From Saccharicrinis aurantiacus (lineage in GTDB: Bacteria > Bacteroidota > Bacteroidia > Bacteroidales > Marinilabiliaceae), in the NCBI RefSeq assembly GCF_001660705.2, contig NZ_LYBV02000036.1:62001-126000 (forward strand): a DNA stretch of 64,000 nt. The letters are read 5' to 3'. The notes beneath the pieces are model-generated. The model was not told the origin of the DNA, ran no database searches, and saw nothing but the letters and a program-made list of their open reading frames with translations. The translations under genes and the position numbers were made by a program. Positions 54,258 through 63,950 of the stretch are shown here, piece after piece (within the stretch, counting starts at the first letter, position 1; every line of letters starts with the position of its first letter).

Positions 54258-54773
54258 ATGGAGCCTATATTAACCCAACGTTTGTGTATCAGAGAAGCTT
54301 GTGATGCCGACTATCCGCAATTACTACAGATTTACAATAAGCAGATAAATATGCGCTATGTGTCCGATGGAAAATGTAATTGGACTCTTGATGAATTAAA
54401 GCAAAAGTACCATCGCTTTAATGCCGATAAATCTTTTGGTATTGGTTTGTGGCTTGTTGTTTTATTAGATACAGATGAGATTATAGGCGAGGTGGGTTTA
54501 TTCAATTCTTTTGATACCTATAAAAAGCTTGAGCTAGGTTATATAGTGGATGAAGCCTTTTGGCGAAGGGGTTATGCCTATGAAATATGCGAAGCTCTCA
54601 TTCACTATTCTTTTAGCAAGCTAAATATTGAAAGCCTAGCTGCACGAATGTATGCCGATAATGTGGCCTCAGTAAAACTAGCCGAAAAATGCGGCATGAA
54701 GAGGGTAGATGCCGGCTTAGCGCCCAATGGTAAGGCGTTTTTGCATTATGAACTGACAGGATTAGCTTATTAG
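54258..54773 (+). CDS. GNAT-family N-acetyltransferase
   Basis: 171 residues of the RimJ/RimL-like group: LTQRLCIREACDADYPQLLQIY at the start, IIGEVGLF in the central strand, the acetyl-CoA binding turn YIVDEAFWRRGYAYEICEALIHY, and LAEKCGMKRVDAG near the end. It transfers an acetyl group to an amine; the acceptor is unknown. It is co-transcribed with the upstream transporter (three-base gap). Confidence 0.9.
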   Translation: MEPILTQRLCIREACDADYPQLLQIYNKQINMRYVSDGKCNWTLDELKQKYHRFNADKSFGIGLWLVVLLDTDEIIGEVGLFNSFDTYKKLELGYIVDEAFWRRGYAYEICEALIHYSFSKLNIESLAARMYADNVASVKLAEKCGMKRVDAGLAPNGKAFLHYELTGLAY

Positions 54774-54872
54774 TTGAACGGTGTTTAGTATTTGTTTTTA
54801 TTTCTTTAAAAGTGTTTTAGTTAGTTGGTGATATTTTTTGAAGCTTAAATCAATATTGTCCTAGTTAAATTT

Positions 54873-55080
54873 TCACTCAAGCCGTGAAGGCTTCTACTTT
54901 TTTCTACAGTCAAAAAAGTAGACAAAAAAACCGTCGACTGCACCCATTTCACTCAAAAAACTAGGTTTCATGACTGAAATTGTTTTAAACTCGCACTTTT
55001 TCGTGCCTCAAAGTGCTCAAACAGAAAACAATTTTTAACCGTCATTTCAATCCTGTTTTTTGGTTCACTGGCTGAGGCCG
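54873..55080 (-). repeat. Intergenic repeat R1, copy 5 (inverted, degenerate)
   Basis: CACTCAAGCCGTGAAGGCTTC and CTACTTTTTTCTACAG / AAAAAGTAGACAAAAA correspond to the end of copy 4; the middle has diverged and the far end keeps only CTGAGGCC-type remnants. Confidence 0.55.
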
Positions 55081-55208
55081 ATACTAAACAAGGTGTGCAG
55101 CACATTATATAAATACTTCTAGTACGCGATTGAGCTCAAATAAATACATTTTAACTTCGATCGCTTTTTTATGGAATAGAATTTGTAATAATCGAAACCA
55201 CTTTTAAA

Positions 55209-55225
55209 AATGAACATTCATTCAT
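55209..55225. promoter_or_regulatory. TetR-operator-like site upstream of the chemoreceptor
   Basis: AATGAACATTCATTCAT differs at one base from the first 17 bases of the operator upstream of the TetR gene (AATGAACGTTCATTCAT). It lies 43 bases before the chosen start of the chemoreceptor gene. Confidence 0.5.
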
Positions 55226-55268
55226 ATTAATGAGTGTCTGTATTCGAAAAAACTATAATTTTATTCTA

Positions 55269-56396
55269 ATGTTAAGTCAACAAATTCAAGAAATTATCAT
55301 TGTCCAATTATTACAACTTTTAATATCAATTCCCATTTGCTACTACTTATTACGTGTTTTTTTAAAGAATTCTATCCTGCGTAAACTGGGTATAACTTTC
55401 ATTATTTCAGCTATGGTAATGACCATAGAAACTACATGGAAATCGCATGGTTATATTAACCCAATTGTGTCTTTCGTAATTTTATTATTAGTAGCTGCAG
55501 TAAATATATGGTTAATGAGTGTTTGGGTTAAACAGCCTCTAGAGAAAGTAAATGAGAACGTTAAACTACTAGCTGAAGGTAATTTGAATATTGAATTTAA
55601 TCTTGGTGCGAACTCAAATGAAATTGAAAGGTTAAATAGTTCAACACATACTTTATCTCAGAATCTTAAGGGTGTTATTAGTAAAATAAAGAATCATGCC
55701 AACCATTTGGCTATGGCTAGCAAGGAATTTAGTGTTACATCTGAATCGATATCAGAAAGAGCTGCTGAACAAGCTTCATCAATAGAGGAGATTTCGTCAA
55801 CAATGGAGGAAATTACTAGTAACATCGATCAAACAAATACCAATTCGTTGGAGACTTCAAAAATAGCCTTGGCTCTATATGATGGCATAAAAGAGGTGGA
55901 AGATTCAACTAAGAATAGTTTTATGTCTGTGAATACTATTATCGAAAAAATCAAGGTAATTAATGATATAGCTAATCAAACTAATATTTTATCATTGAAT
56001 GCAGCCGTAGAAGCTGCCAGGGCCGGTGAGTATGGCCGTGGTTTTGCTGTTGTAGCAGGCGAAGTAAGAAAGTTAGCTGAAACAAGTAAAATAGCAGCTA
56101 ATGAAATTAAGGCTTCATCTAACAATACACAAAATGAGTTTCATAAATCTAGATTGCTGATGGACGAGATTTCTCCCAAGATTACTAAAACCAATCATTT
56201 GATGAAAGAAATTACAGCAGCAGGTTCAGAGCAGACGTCAGGTGTATCACAGGTGAACTTTGCAATTCAGGAAATGAATACAGTTACACAACAAAATGTG
56301 TCATTCGCCGAAGAATTAACAGCCAGTGCCAGTGAGTTGGATAGCCAAGCTCAAGATTTAAAAGAAATGATTGATTACTTTAGTTTAGAGAGGTAG
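55269..56396 (+). CDS. Methyl-accepting chemotaxis protein-like signal transducer
   Basis: 375 residues from the ATG at 55269; the ATG at 55230 would add 13 residues before the first membrane helix. Two or three N-terminal hydrophobic segments (about 10-90) have no extracytoplasmic sensor domain between them. A HAMP-like segment ([21 protein letters not shown]) follows, then a long coiled-coil signalling domain whose hairpin tip is [36 protein letters not shown]. That tip binds CheA/CheW in known receptors. No chemotaxis genes are nearby. It probably senses a membrane or cytoplasmic signal. Confidence 0.9.
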   Translation: MLSQQIQEIIIVQLLQLLISIPICYYLLRVFLKNSILRKLGITFIISAMVMTIETTWKSHGYINPIVSFVILLLVAAVNIWLMSVWVKQPLEKVNENVKLLAEGNLNIEFNLGANSNEIERLNSSTHTLSQNLKGVISKIKNHANHLAMASKEFSVTSESISERAAEQASSIEEISSTMEEITSNIDQTNTNSLETSKIALALYDGIKEVEDSTKNSFMSVNTIIEKIKVINDIANQTNILSLNAAVEAARAGEYGRGFAVVAGEVRKLAETSKIAANEIKASSNNTQNEFHKSRLLMDEISPKITKTNHLMKEITAAGSEQTSGVSQVNFAIQEMNTVTQQNVSFAEELTASASELDSQAQDLKEMIDYFSLER

Positions 56397-56451
56397 TCGT
56401 CAATTACTTTTATGAATAATTACTATTAAAAGGGATTAAATAATAAATAAA

Positions 56452-56486
56452 AAAACAGCGAAGTATAAAATATACTTCACTGTTTT
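56452..56486. terminator. Bidirectional terminator
   Basis: AAAACAG-C-GAAGTATA pairs with TATACTTC-A-CTGTTTT around AAA. It lies between the chemoreceptor gene and the converging unknown gene. Confidence 0.8.
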
Positions 56487-56505
56487 CATATCAAAGATTC
56501 TTAAA

Positions 56506-56979
56506 TTATTCAATACTAATTTCGTTAAAACCTAGGTAATACATTACAACCCTTACCACCACTATAACTGCTAGCTTTTCTTTGGAGAATTCAATCCCTA
56601 ATAAATGAGCAGGCTCACCGGTTGAGCAATCTACATATTTATTAAAAACTTCTTCAACATAGTTACGATCAACTTTTGTTTTGCCCGCTTCTTTTAATAA
56701 TTCTTTTAAAATAGGGTTTTCACACTTTAACGTTTCGTTGTTATTCATTAAAGTTTTGTCGGCTGTTAGCTCGTATTCTATGTAGTTTAAGGCTTTGGTA
56801 ATATCTTTTTCGGTAGGGTATTCATCCATAAAATAGGTGCTTAAAATATACTCTTTACCACCTTTAATAGATTTTGTGTCCTGCAACATTCCGTTGCTTA
56901 TATACTCAAAGTCGAGTGAGTCAGTTGCAACTTTGAGGGTTCTAATTTGTCCTTGATTTGGATTGCTAGCATTTTCCAT
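56506..56979 (-). CDS. Small protein of 157 residues, unknown
   Basis: No signal peptide. The N-terminal half is beta-like (QIRTLKVATDSLDFEYI), the second half helical (NPILKELLKEAGKTKVDRNYVEEVFNKYV), and the end is a hydrophobic stretch (LAVIVVVRVVMYYLGF) that could be a buried helix or membrane segment. I recognise no family. It is an isolated gene between two terminators. Confidence 0.65.
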   Translation of the reverse strand: MENASNPNQGQIRTLKVATDSLDFEYISNGMLQDTKSIKGGKEYILSTYFMDEYPTEKDITKALNYIEYELTADKTLMNNNETLKCENPILKELLKEAGKTKVDRNYVEEVFNKYVDCSTGEPAHLLGIEFSKEKLAVIVVVRVVMYYLGFNEISIE

Positions 56980-57077
56980 AATTGATGAATATTTAAGTTA
57001 ATCTTTAGATTATGTATGATGGCTTTGTGTGCCAAACACTTAAATATAAGAAATAGTTTACACAATTGCAGAACTAA

Positions 57078-57114
57078 AAAACGCAAGTCTTTATGGAAAG
57101 TAGACTTGCGTTTT
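57078..57114. terminator. Strong bidirectional terminator
   Basis: AAAACGCAAGTCT pairs exactly with AGACTTGCGTTTT (13 bp) around an 11-base loop. It lies 9 bases beyond the sulfatase stop on the minus strand. Confidence 0.88.
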
Positions 57115-57122
57115 AAATTGGT

Positions 57123-58523
57123 TTATTTTAAATGGTATTTATCCATCCGGTTTATGTCATTAACCTCAAACTCTCGTCGTAATAACCATTTGGGTTGTGG
57201 CATTTGTTGTTCCCATTCCCAAATCTTCTTATACATGCGTTTTACCTTATCAGGATATTGGCTCGCTAAATCATTGGTTTCTGAAATATCATCTTTAATA
57301 TTATAAAGTTGTGCGGGTCTATCTGGGAAGCGTAGTAATTTCCAATCACCCTCTCTAAAAGTAGCTCTACACGATTTTTTCCAATATAGTTCATCGTGCG
57401 GATCATGTGAAGGCATTGAATGATTAGTGTTTAAATAAGGAATTAGATCAACGCCCTCAAGTTCAGGATGCTTTTTTATATCGATACCAGCTGCCTTCAT
57501 AAAGGTTGAGGCAAAATCCATTGTGGATACCGCCGAGGTATAGGTAGTATTGGCCGGAATTGAAGCTGGCCAACGCATGATAAACGGAATGCGAATACCT
57601 CCTTCAAGTTGGTTTGATTTGGTACCGCTTAAGGGTAGATTGCTTGAAGCGTTTTTATCTGTAGGGCCGCCGTTATCACTTACAAATGCAATAATAGTAT
57701 TGTTAGATAATCCGAGTTCTTCCAGCTTATTGAAAATGGTTCCGCAAGCTCTGTCGAGTGCCAATGTCATTCCGGCCAAAACTTTTCGTTTTCCTATTAA
57801 ATCAGGGAATTGAGCAGTATCCTGTGGAAGAAATTCTAAAGGAGTATGCACCGCATTAAAGCCTACCACCTGAAAGAAAGGTTCTTTTTGATGCTTCTCA
57901 ATAAACTTAGCCGCTTCATCACCTAACAAATCGGTTAAATAATAATCAGGTTCTTTATAATTATCGAAGCCCCATTCTAATCTCTTTCTGTGTAAACTAG
58001 GATTGTTCTTCAACGCTTTTTCAGGGTAAGCAAAATAGCTTCTTGATCCATCTCTGAAACCAATAAACTCATCAAATCCTCTTTTCGTGGGATGGAATTG
58101 ATCGCCATCGCCCAAATGCCATTTCCCAAAATACCCCGTTGCATAGCCTTGTTTTTTTAGGTGATCAGCAACAGTTACCTCTTCAATAGGTAAGCCCATG
58201 GCATCGCCGTCTAGGGCCGAGTTTTCAGACATAAACCCAACCACGTTAATGTGTTCGTAGCCAAATCGCTGTTGGTATCTTCCGGTCATTATACCAGCTC
58301 TTGATGGAGCACAGACTGATGAGGTTACATAGCCTTCGGTAAAACGTGCACCTTCACGTGCTACCTTATCTAAATGAGGTGTTTTCATTTCAGTGCTGCC
58401 CTGGAAACCAAAATCAGCATAACCCGCATCGTCACATATGATTAAAACAATGTTGGGTTTCTTTTTTGCATAGCTTGGTACAGAAAGTAATAAGCAGAAT
58501 AGTATAAGTTTTATTGAACGCAT
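57123..58523 (-). CDS. Formylglycine-dependent sulfatase, secreted
   Basis: 466 residues with a signal peptide ending VPSYA (no lipobox). Metal-site motif [13 protein letters not shown] (28-40), catalytic [14 protein letters not shown] with the formylglycine Cys71, [12 protein letters not shown] and the C-terminal [15 protein letters not shown] are typical of type I sulfatases. It is a third, distinct sulfatase in the window. The GH16 gene immediately upstream on the same strand suggests both act on the same sulfated glycan, though a terminator-like hairpin lies between them. Confidence 0.93.
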   Translation of the reverse strand: MRSIKLILFCLLLSVPSYAKKKPNIVLIICDDAGYADFGFQGSTEMKTPHLDKVAREGARFTEGYVTSSVCAPSRAGIMTGRYQQRFGYEHINVVGFMSENSALDGDAMGLPIEEVTVADHLKKQGYATGYFGKWHLGDGDQFHPTKRGFDEFIGFRDGSRSYFAYPEKALKNNPSLHRKRLEWGFDNYKEPDYYLTDLLGDEAAKFIEKHQKEPFFQVVGFNAVHTPLEFLPQDTAQFPDLIGKRKVLAGMTLALDRACGTIFNKLEELGLSNNTIIAFVSDNGGPTDKNASSNLPLSGTKSNQLEGGIRIPFIMRWPASIPANTTYTSAVSTMDFASTFMKAAGIDIKKHPELEGVDLIPYLNTNHSMPSHDPHDELYWKKSCRATFREGDWKLLRFPDRPAQLYNIKDDISETNDLASQYPDKVKRMYKKIWEWEQQMPQPKWLLRREFEVNDINRMDKYHLK

Positions 58524-58641
58524 AGTGTTGTGTAATATTGATGATTAAAAATGCTAATTTCAGAATTATCTAAGGATTTGTATTCATCAATTTTACCTTA
58601 TAATAAGACTATTTTACCCAATAGTGATTGTTTATCTGAAA

Positions 58642-58678
58642 CCAAAAAGCCACCATTATATTGATACAATGGTGGCTT
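58642..58678 (-). terminator. Intrinsic terminator after the GH16 gene
   Basis: On the minus strand AAGCCACCATT pairs with AATGGTGGCTT (11 bp) and is followed by TTTTT. Confidence 0.85.
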
Positions 58679-58699
58679 GATATTAAAATAACGAAGGGA

Positions 58700-60142
58700 T
58701 TATTTTATAACTAGTTTTTTATTAAAAAGAGAACCGCATTTTACGTAATACATACCAGAGCTTAGATCGCTAATGTTAATTTGGAAACTACTGTTTGTTT
58801 TGAATACTTGTTTTTTACATAGCTTTCCGCTTATTGAGTAAATTGATAAGGGTAATTCATCTTCTTCAATACCATTGGTTTCAATGGTAAAATAATTATT
58901 AGCCGGATTTGGGTAAATCTTGATTTCAGCTTGTTTATCTTCATTTATGGCAGAAGTTGTTATTGATGCAGATTTAAGCCCCCATGTGAATAAAAACTGA
59001 TCAGAATTGGAACCCCCATTGCTATTACACCACATATTAGAAGATATATATTTTCCGTTATTACCCTTAAGTTCATAAACCTGATCTCCCTTATGTTCAA
59101 GTGTAAACTGCTCCCATGCACCAATATCCGTTCTTGTACAGGTCATGGCTTTATCACCATTTTCTGAACTTACATATAAGCCATTATTGCCTTTGAGGGC
59201 AAATACACTATTGCCTAAGTCAATAAATTCAAATTTTTCCCAATCGCCCACAGAGCTTCTGTTGCATGTCATCTCCTGTAAACCGTTTTCTGAACATACA
59301 TATAAATTGTTGTTTTGGTTTTTTAGAGAAACTTTTTGAGTTGTACTTGTTGCATCCTCAACCAGTTCATAAGTTCTCACATAATCATAGAAAGCAGTAC
59401 TCTTAGTCCAATTTTCAAGATCTTCATTAGATGGTAAGCCAGGGCCCCATGTAAAGGTTTCCATATCGAAGAACATATACATATCCTCTTCAAAAGCACC
59501 TCCTGGAGTTGCAGTACCAACATAACTACCATCTCTGTAAAAATTAATGGTCCAAGCATCTTCCCACCAAACACCAAATACATGGTAGTTTTCAGAATTC
59601 ATTGAATTATCAGGGTTAGTAAAGTGTTTAGGAGTAGTTATGTCATTATCCCACCCATCTTTATAGTAATGTGTATTACTCATCATAGTATAATCTAAAT
59701 ACCAATTTGATTCTTTAACCTCTCCCCAGTTCTCAATTACATCAATTTCGCTATAGCTACCTTGCATCCAAAACGAAGATACAATTGCTAAATCTGCGGC
59801 TTTCATTCTAACTTCGGCATACATGCCCTTTTTAAAGGCTTTGGTTTGAGAGGTTAAACATCCTGTCCATACCCAGTCATCTGTTCTATCAGCATTTTTT
59901 AGTGTGGCAGTAATACACATATTGCCCGATCCGAAACTTATGTTATCGTCGTTAAATTGGCTTGGGCTCCTTCCTGACCAATAAGGATGTCCTTTTTGCC
60001 ATTTACTACTATCAAACGAATCAAATTCGTCTGATAAAATATTTACTTTTTGCCACTTCTTACCAGAAGGAGCAGTGGGTTGTGCTACAGCGCCTAAGCA
60101 GATCGCAAATAGGAACAGAGCAAGTAGGTTTCTTTTTTTCAT
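58700..60142 (-). CDS. GH16 endo-glycanase with fascin-like trefoil and T9SS tail
   Basis: 480 residues. The signal peptide ends LGAVAQ. The GH16 domain (about 25-262) starts ILSDEFDSFDSSKW and has the catalytic ExDxxE in YSEIDVIENW (Glu132, Asp134, Glu137); the layout resembles beta-agarases and porphyranases. Residues about 270-390 contain two clear repeats with alternating segments (LKNQNNNLYVCSENG, LKGNNGLYVSSENG, then LKGNNGKYISS) and WEKFEF/WEQFTL, like a fascin-type beta-trefoil, here probably a carbohydrate-binding module. A T9SS type A tail (IYPNPANNYFTIETNG to the end) follows. It is secreted. The substrate is likely a galactan. Confidence 0.91.
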   Translation of the reverse strand: MKKRNLLALFLFAICLGAVAQPTAPSGKKWQKVNILSDEFDSFDSSKWQKGHPYWSGRSPSQFNDDNISFGSGNMCITATLKNADRTDDWVWTGCLTSQTKAFKKGMYAEVRMKAADLAIVSSFWMQGSYSEIDVIENWGEVKESNWYLDYTMMSNTHYYKDGWDNDITTPKHFTNPDNSMNSENYHVFGVWWEDAWTINFYRDGSYVGTATPGGAFEEDMYMFFDMETFTWGPGLPSNEDLENWTKSTAFYDYVRTYELVEDATSTTQKVSLKNQNNNLYVCSENGLQEMTCNRSSVGDWEKFEFIDLGNSVFALKGNNGLYVSSENGDKAMTCTRTDIGAWEQFTLEHKGDQVYELKGNNGKYISSNMWCNSNGGSNSDQFLFTWGLKSASITTSAINEDKQAEIKIYPNPANNYFTIETNGIEEDELPLSIYSISGKLCKKQVFKTNSSFQINISDLSSGMYYVKCGSLFNKKLVIK

Positions 60143-60449
60143 AATAAATTAAATTTTAAGTTAACTAGTTAAAGTTATAATATAAGGTAGACAATAAATT
60201 TTAATATTGAAATAAATTACGGGGGTATACTACATGGTTCAATTATAGCATTTAGCCATGAAATAGAGTCATTTTATTTTCCAAAGACTAATAAGAATAA
60301 GGCTTTTGTTATAGGTTAAACGAAGGTTAAATTGAATATTCAAAGAACATTAATCGTCATCTGTTGTTTATACAATTCAATCAGATGTTTAGGATTAACA
60401 GATTGTTAAGTCTTTTTTTTAATCCAAGTGTCACAAAATAAACAAATTA
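60143..60449. other. Divergent intergenic region
   Basis: 307 AT-rich bases between the divergent GH16 and acyl-CoA dehydrogenase genes. It must hold both promoters; I see no repeat, RNA or confident promoter match. Confidence 0.5.
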
Positions 60450-61985
60450 ATGCTTACAGACGAATTGATACAAGAGGACACCCTGACTCCTTTAAATACC
60501 CGTTTTTCAGAACTATTATCTGGATTAAAGCAGAAACTTAAAAGCGTATATCACGAACGCGGCGATATTAATAAACTTGCAATTACCCGAGGTATGCCTC
60601 CATTTGTAATGCGTGAGATCATGTCAGTAAATCCATTTTCCGCAGTAATTCCTAAAGAATATGGTGGATTAGGTGGCGATGTAACTCAGAGTATTGCTTT
60701 AATGAGTGCTGCTTCATATGAATCTTTAGCGCTATCCTTAACTTTTGGAATAAATATGGCCTTATTTCTTCAGCCCGTTTTAAAAGCAGGCCAAGAAGAT
60801 ACTAAGCGAGAGGTAACCAATCGTTTTATCACACAACAAAATATGGGCGGATTAATGATTACAGAGCCCGATTTTGGTAGTGATGCATTAAATATGCAAA
60901 CCTCATATTCTGATCATGGTTCATATAATCATTTAAAAGGAACAAAGCATTGGGCTGGTTTAACAGGTTGGGCTGATTTTTGGTTGCTAACAGCTCGTAA
61001 AGATACCGGTGAAGGTCGTTTAGCGAGAGATTTAGATTTCTTTGTTTGTGATGTTACTAAACCCAATCAAGGAATTGAAGTGGAGGAGTTTTTTGAGAAC
61101 TTAGGTTTATATCAAATTCCTTATGGTAGAAATAAAATTGATGTTCAGATCCCATCAGTCCATAAATTAGTACCTGAAAAGTCAGGTGTTAAATTAATGC
61201 TCGATTTACTACACAGAAGCCGAATGTCTTTCCCTGGAATGGCAATGGGTTTTATACAGCGTATGCTTGACGAAGCCATAACGCATTGTCAGCAGCGTTT
61301 TGTTGGAGGAAAGAGCTTATTAGGTTACGATCAAGTTCAACAGCGATTGGCACAATTACAGGCGTATTATACAACAGTATCTGCATTTTGTGTGAATAGT
61401 AGTAAAAAAGCAGGTTTGAAATATGATTTATCGGGAATTGGCATTGAAGCTAATGCGGTAAAAAGTATTGCTACTGATATGATGCAGTCAGCTTCGCAAA
61501 CTTTGTTACAATTGGTAGGAGCAAAAGGATATCGATTAAATCATATTGCGGGTAGATCAACAACAGATAGTAGACCATTTCAGATTTTTGAAGGATCGAA
61601 TGATATGCTTTATTCTCAAATATCAGAGAGTGTTGTTAAGTTAATGCGTAAGCAAAAGGAAACGAATTTATTTGATTTTATTAAAAACTTTGATCTTACA
61701 AGTAAGGCTAGTTCAATGTTAAAAGAGCAGTTTAACTTTAATATTGATTTAGGAATGCCACAACGTAAGTTGGTTGATTTAGGTCAGGTTATAGCCAGAG
61801 TAATTTCAATTAATCAAGTTCTTGATTTAAGTAACGAAGGTTTTGCACCTAAACTAATTGATGGAGCAACTGCATGTTTACGACAAGAGATTGATCAATT
61901 AATGGCATCTTTTAACGGTTCTAATAAAACGAATGTAATAGAAGATTATAGAGAAAACTCAAATTGGTTAAACTTTGTAGTTTAA
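60450..61985 (+). CDS. Acyl-CoA dehydrogenase family protein
   Basis: 511 residues. FAD- and substrate-binding elements are in order: FSAVIPKEYGGLGGD, MITEPDFGSDALNMQT, a C-terminal helical domain, and FQIFEGSNDMLYSQI, which carries the flavin-proximal Glu typical of the family. It would oxidise an acyl-CoA at the alpha-beta position in the cytoplasm. The extra ~100 C-terminal residues make it longer than short/medium-chain enzymes (about 380-400). No electron-transfer flavoprotein or thiolase is near, so the substrate is open. Confidence 0.88.
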   Translation: MLTDELIQEDTLTPLNTRFSELLSGLKQKLKSVYHERGDINKLAITRGMPPFVMREIMSVNPFSAVIPKEYGGLGGDVTQSIALMSAASYESLALSLTFGINMALFLQPVLKAGQEDTKREVTNRFITQQNMGGLMITEPDFGSDALNMQTSYSDHGSYNHLKGTKHWAGLTGWADFWLLTARKDTGEGRLARDLDFFVCDVTKPNQGIEVEEFFENLGLYQIPYGRNKIDVQIPSVHKLVPEKSGVKLMLDLLHRSRMSFPGMAMGFIQRMLDEAITHCQQRFVGGKSLLGYDQVQQRLAQLQAYYTTVSAFCVNSSKKAGLKYDLSGIGIEANAVKSIATDMMQSASQTLLQLVGAKGYRLNHIAGRSTTDSRPFQIFEGSNDMLYSQISESVVKLMRKQKETNLFDFIKNFDLTSKASSMLKEQFNFNIDLGMPQRKLVDLGQVIARVISINQVLDLSNEGFAPKLIDGATACLRQEIDQLMASFNGSNKTNVIEDYRENSNWLNFVV

Positions 61986-62015
61986 AGAATAATCATTTTC
62001 GATAGTATAAAAATA

Positions 62016-62047
62016 AAATGGGCACTTGATTTTTCAAGTGCCCATTT
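62016..62047. terminator. Bidirectional terminator between converging genes
   Basis: AAATGGGCACTTGA pairs exactly with TCAAGTGCCCATTT (14 bp) around TTTT, with a T-rich tail on both strands. Confidence 0.9.
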
Positions 62048-62068
62048 CTTATTTTGTATGTATTATAA

Positions 62069-63211
62069 TTAATACTTGTTCGGATCTTTATAAAAGGAAT
62101 ATCCAATAGTCCACTCAAAGAAATCTGCAGCCCCACCGTGTGCTTTAATAGTGACTCCGGCATTTAAATGATCCGTAATTCGGTATCTTAAACCTACACG
62201 TTCATAATAAGGAGCTTTCTCTCCATTAGCTTCGTTTCTGTTTAGGTAAACAGCTAAGCCAATAGGAACGTATAAACGACGGGTAAGTGCCCATTCCCAT
62301 GAACCTACAATTGCTGTGGATACAGAATTACCTTCTGCTCCTCTTTCTTCCATGTGTGGAGAATAGAAAACATCAACCCCTAAACCAATACGATACTTGT
62401 AATTAATTTGGCGTAAATAGTTAATACCAATACCGGTTTTGTAATAGTTTTGTTCTTCGCCTTGCGTATAGTTCTTACTTCCGTTATACCATGCAACATT
62501 TATTAAATCGTGTTGCATATATTTTGCTATAGTACCTGGCGATAATTGCATTTCAGGTTCTTTATTCATTTTATAGCTAACACCCAAAGTAAAAGGAAGT
62601 AAGTTTAAACCTAAGTTAGGTAGTTTTGAAGAACCATTGCTAAAATGTTTAAATCCAATTGTTGCATTAGCCGACCATCTTTCACTGAAATTATAGTTAG
62701 CTAAAAATCCTAGATGCACATAGCAATTGTTTCGCGATCCAAGGAAAATATTCTCAGGATTTGTTTCTTCATCGAAGGCATTAAAGTTATAAGATAAACC
62801 AAATGCGGCCGTATATGAAAAGGTAAGACGCTTGTCAAACTCAAATGCAAATGGTATTGTTAAAAAGAAGTATAATGCATTCGGATTTCCGATACTCTCG
62901 TTGTGGAAGGTTGATGCATACCAACCTACACCTAAATAGGGACGACGGTATACATTGCTATAAACATTATCTTTATCCGACTTTCTAAAACCTAACCTAA
63001 CATCCATACCGTTGTAGTATGAACTCTCAATTAACTGGTCACCAATTGTATTTCCATTACCCATCATAGCACCATTTTCAAACCTAAGATCTAAATACTT
63101 TATATAGGTTTTTGTAGGTTTTACATAAGTGCTATCCTCATTTATTTGGGCATTTAAAGAGATACCTGCAAAAATAAGAAGCGTAATGATATATATATGT
63201 TTAATTCTCAT
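62069..63211 (-). CDS. PagL-like acyloxyacyl hydrolase (lipid A deacylase family), outer membrane
   Basis: 380 residues with a signal peptide ending ISLNAQ. A beta-barrel of alternating strands contains FKHFSNGSSKLPNLGLN, which matches the PagL active-site motif; His189 and Ser191 would be the catalytic pair. PagL removes an ester-linked acyl chain from lipid A in the outer membrane. The protein is about twice as long as Gram-negative PagL (about 170-190 residues), with a second barrel-like half (about 230-380). The activity is inferred from the motif alone. It follows a small barrel-protein gene on the same strand. Confidence 0.72.
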   Translation of the reverse strand: MRIKHIYIITLLIFAGISLNAQINEDSTYVKPTKTYIKYLDLRFENGAMMGNGNTIGDQLIESSYYNGMDVRLGFRKSDKDNVYSNVYRRPYLGVGWYASTFHNESIGNPNALYFFLTIPFAFEFDKRLTFSYTAAFGLSYNFNAFDEETNPENIFLGSRNNCYVHLGFLANYNFSERWSANATIGFKHFSNGSSKLPNLGLNLLPFTLGVSYKMNKEPEMQLSPGTIAKYMQHDLINVAWYNGSKNYTQGEEQNYYKTGIGINYLRQINYKYRIGLGVDVFYSPHMEERGAEGNSVSTAIVGSWEWALTRRLYVPIGLAVYLNRNEANGEKAPYYERVGLRYRITDHLNAGVTIKAHGGAADFFEWTIGYSFYKDPNKY

Positions 63212-63240
63212 ATTGATTTGTTTTGAAGGATTGATTCAGC

Positions 63241-63843
63241 TTATATTCCGAGGATTTTAAAACCAACCGTGAAAGTAAATACATCTGTTTTTTGGCCGAT
63301 ATCAAAATCTGGAATATCAGAAATATCTTTTAATCCCCATTCATATCTAAAATCTGCTGTCAAGCGCCAAAATTCTACTCCAGCACCAGCCTGAAATGTC
63401 CAGTTTGTATTCTCGTAACTATCTTCAGTAATAAATTCAAGTTCTTTGAAATCTGCTTTCGAAATAAAGGAGGCAACAGGTCCAGCAATTCCATATATTT
63501 TAAGAACCTTTAAATCTACTAATTGTAGGTTCACTAATAAAGGTATATCCCAGGTTTTAAAAGAACCTTCGCTAGAAATATCTCCATCATATAAAGTAGT
63601 GTTCTTTTTTGCATAATATAATTCGGGTTGTACAGATAAGGCTCCAATTAAACGAAGTTTAGCATAGGCACCGAAAAGTCCACCGGTTTTTGCTTCGTTT
63701 TTAATTTGCTTTGTACTAGGAATCTCTGATAGTTTTAGTTTTGTACTATTTATTCCAGCTTTTAGTCCAATAGCAATTCTATCTTGAGCATTTATTTGTG
63801 TAAAAGACACAAGTATAATTGACAGTATTAAAAGTTTTTTCAT
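63241..63843 (-). CDS. Small outer-membrane beta-barrel protein (PorT-like)
   Basis: 200 residues with a signal peptide ending FTQINAQ. IGLKAGINSTKLK and LFGAYAKLRLIGALSVQPELYYAKKNT are typical of the Bacteroidota outer-membrane beta-barrel/PorT-like family; the protein ends in FTVGFKILGI. Eight strands fit the length. The role is unknown: members include T9SS PorT and many uncharacterised proteins, and I would not call this PorT itself. The PagL-like gene starts 30 bases downstream, so they are probably co-transcribed. Confidence 0.8.
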   Translation of the reverse strand: MKKLLILSIILVSFTQINAQDRIAIGLKAGINSTKLKLSEIPSTKQIKNEAKTGGLFGAYAKLRLIGALSVQPELYYAKKNTTLYDGDISSEGSFKTWDIPLLVNLQLVDLKVLKIYGIAGPVASFISKADFKELEFITEDSYENTNWTFQAGAGVEFWRLTADFRYEWGLKDISDIPDFDIGQKTDVFTFTVGFKILGI

Positions 63844-63915
63844 GATTAGTTTAATAAATGTTTAGAATTTATAACCATTAATCTGATTAATAGTTCTTTA
63901 TTTTTAGAGAATAAG

Positions 63916-63944
63916 CCCCAAAAATAGCAAATATTTTTGGGGCC
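63916..63944. terminator. Hairpin after the truncated gene
   Basis: GCCCCAAAAAT pairs exactly with ATTTTTGGGGC around a 7-base loop, just after the stop of the minus-strand gene that runs off the window. Confidence 0.75.
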
Positions 63945-63950
63945 TATTAA

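Larger units (their letters stand above)
54774..55268. other. Intergenic region upstream of the chemoreceptor
   Basis: About 495 bases with no gene. It holds a degenerate R1 copy (54873-55080) and a TetR-operator-like site (55209-55225). Confidence 0.65.
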
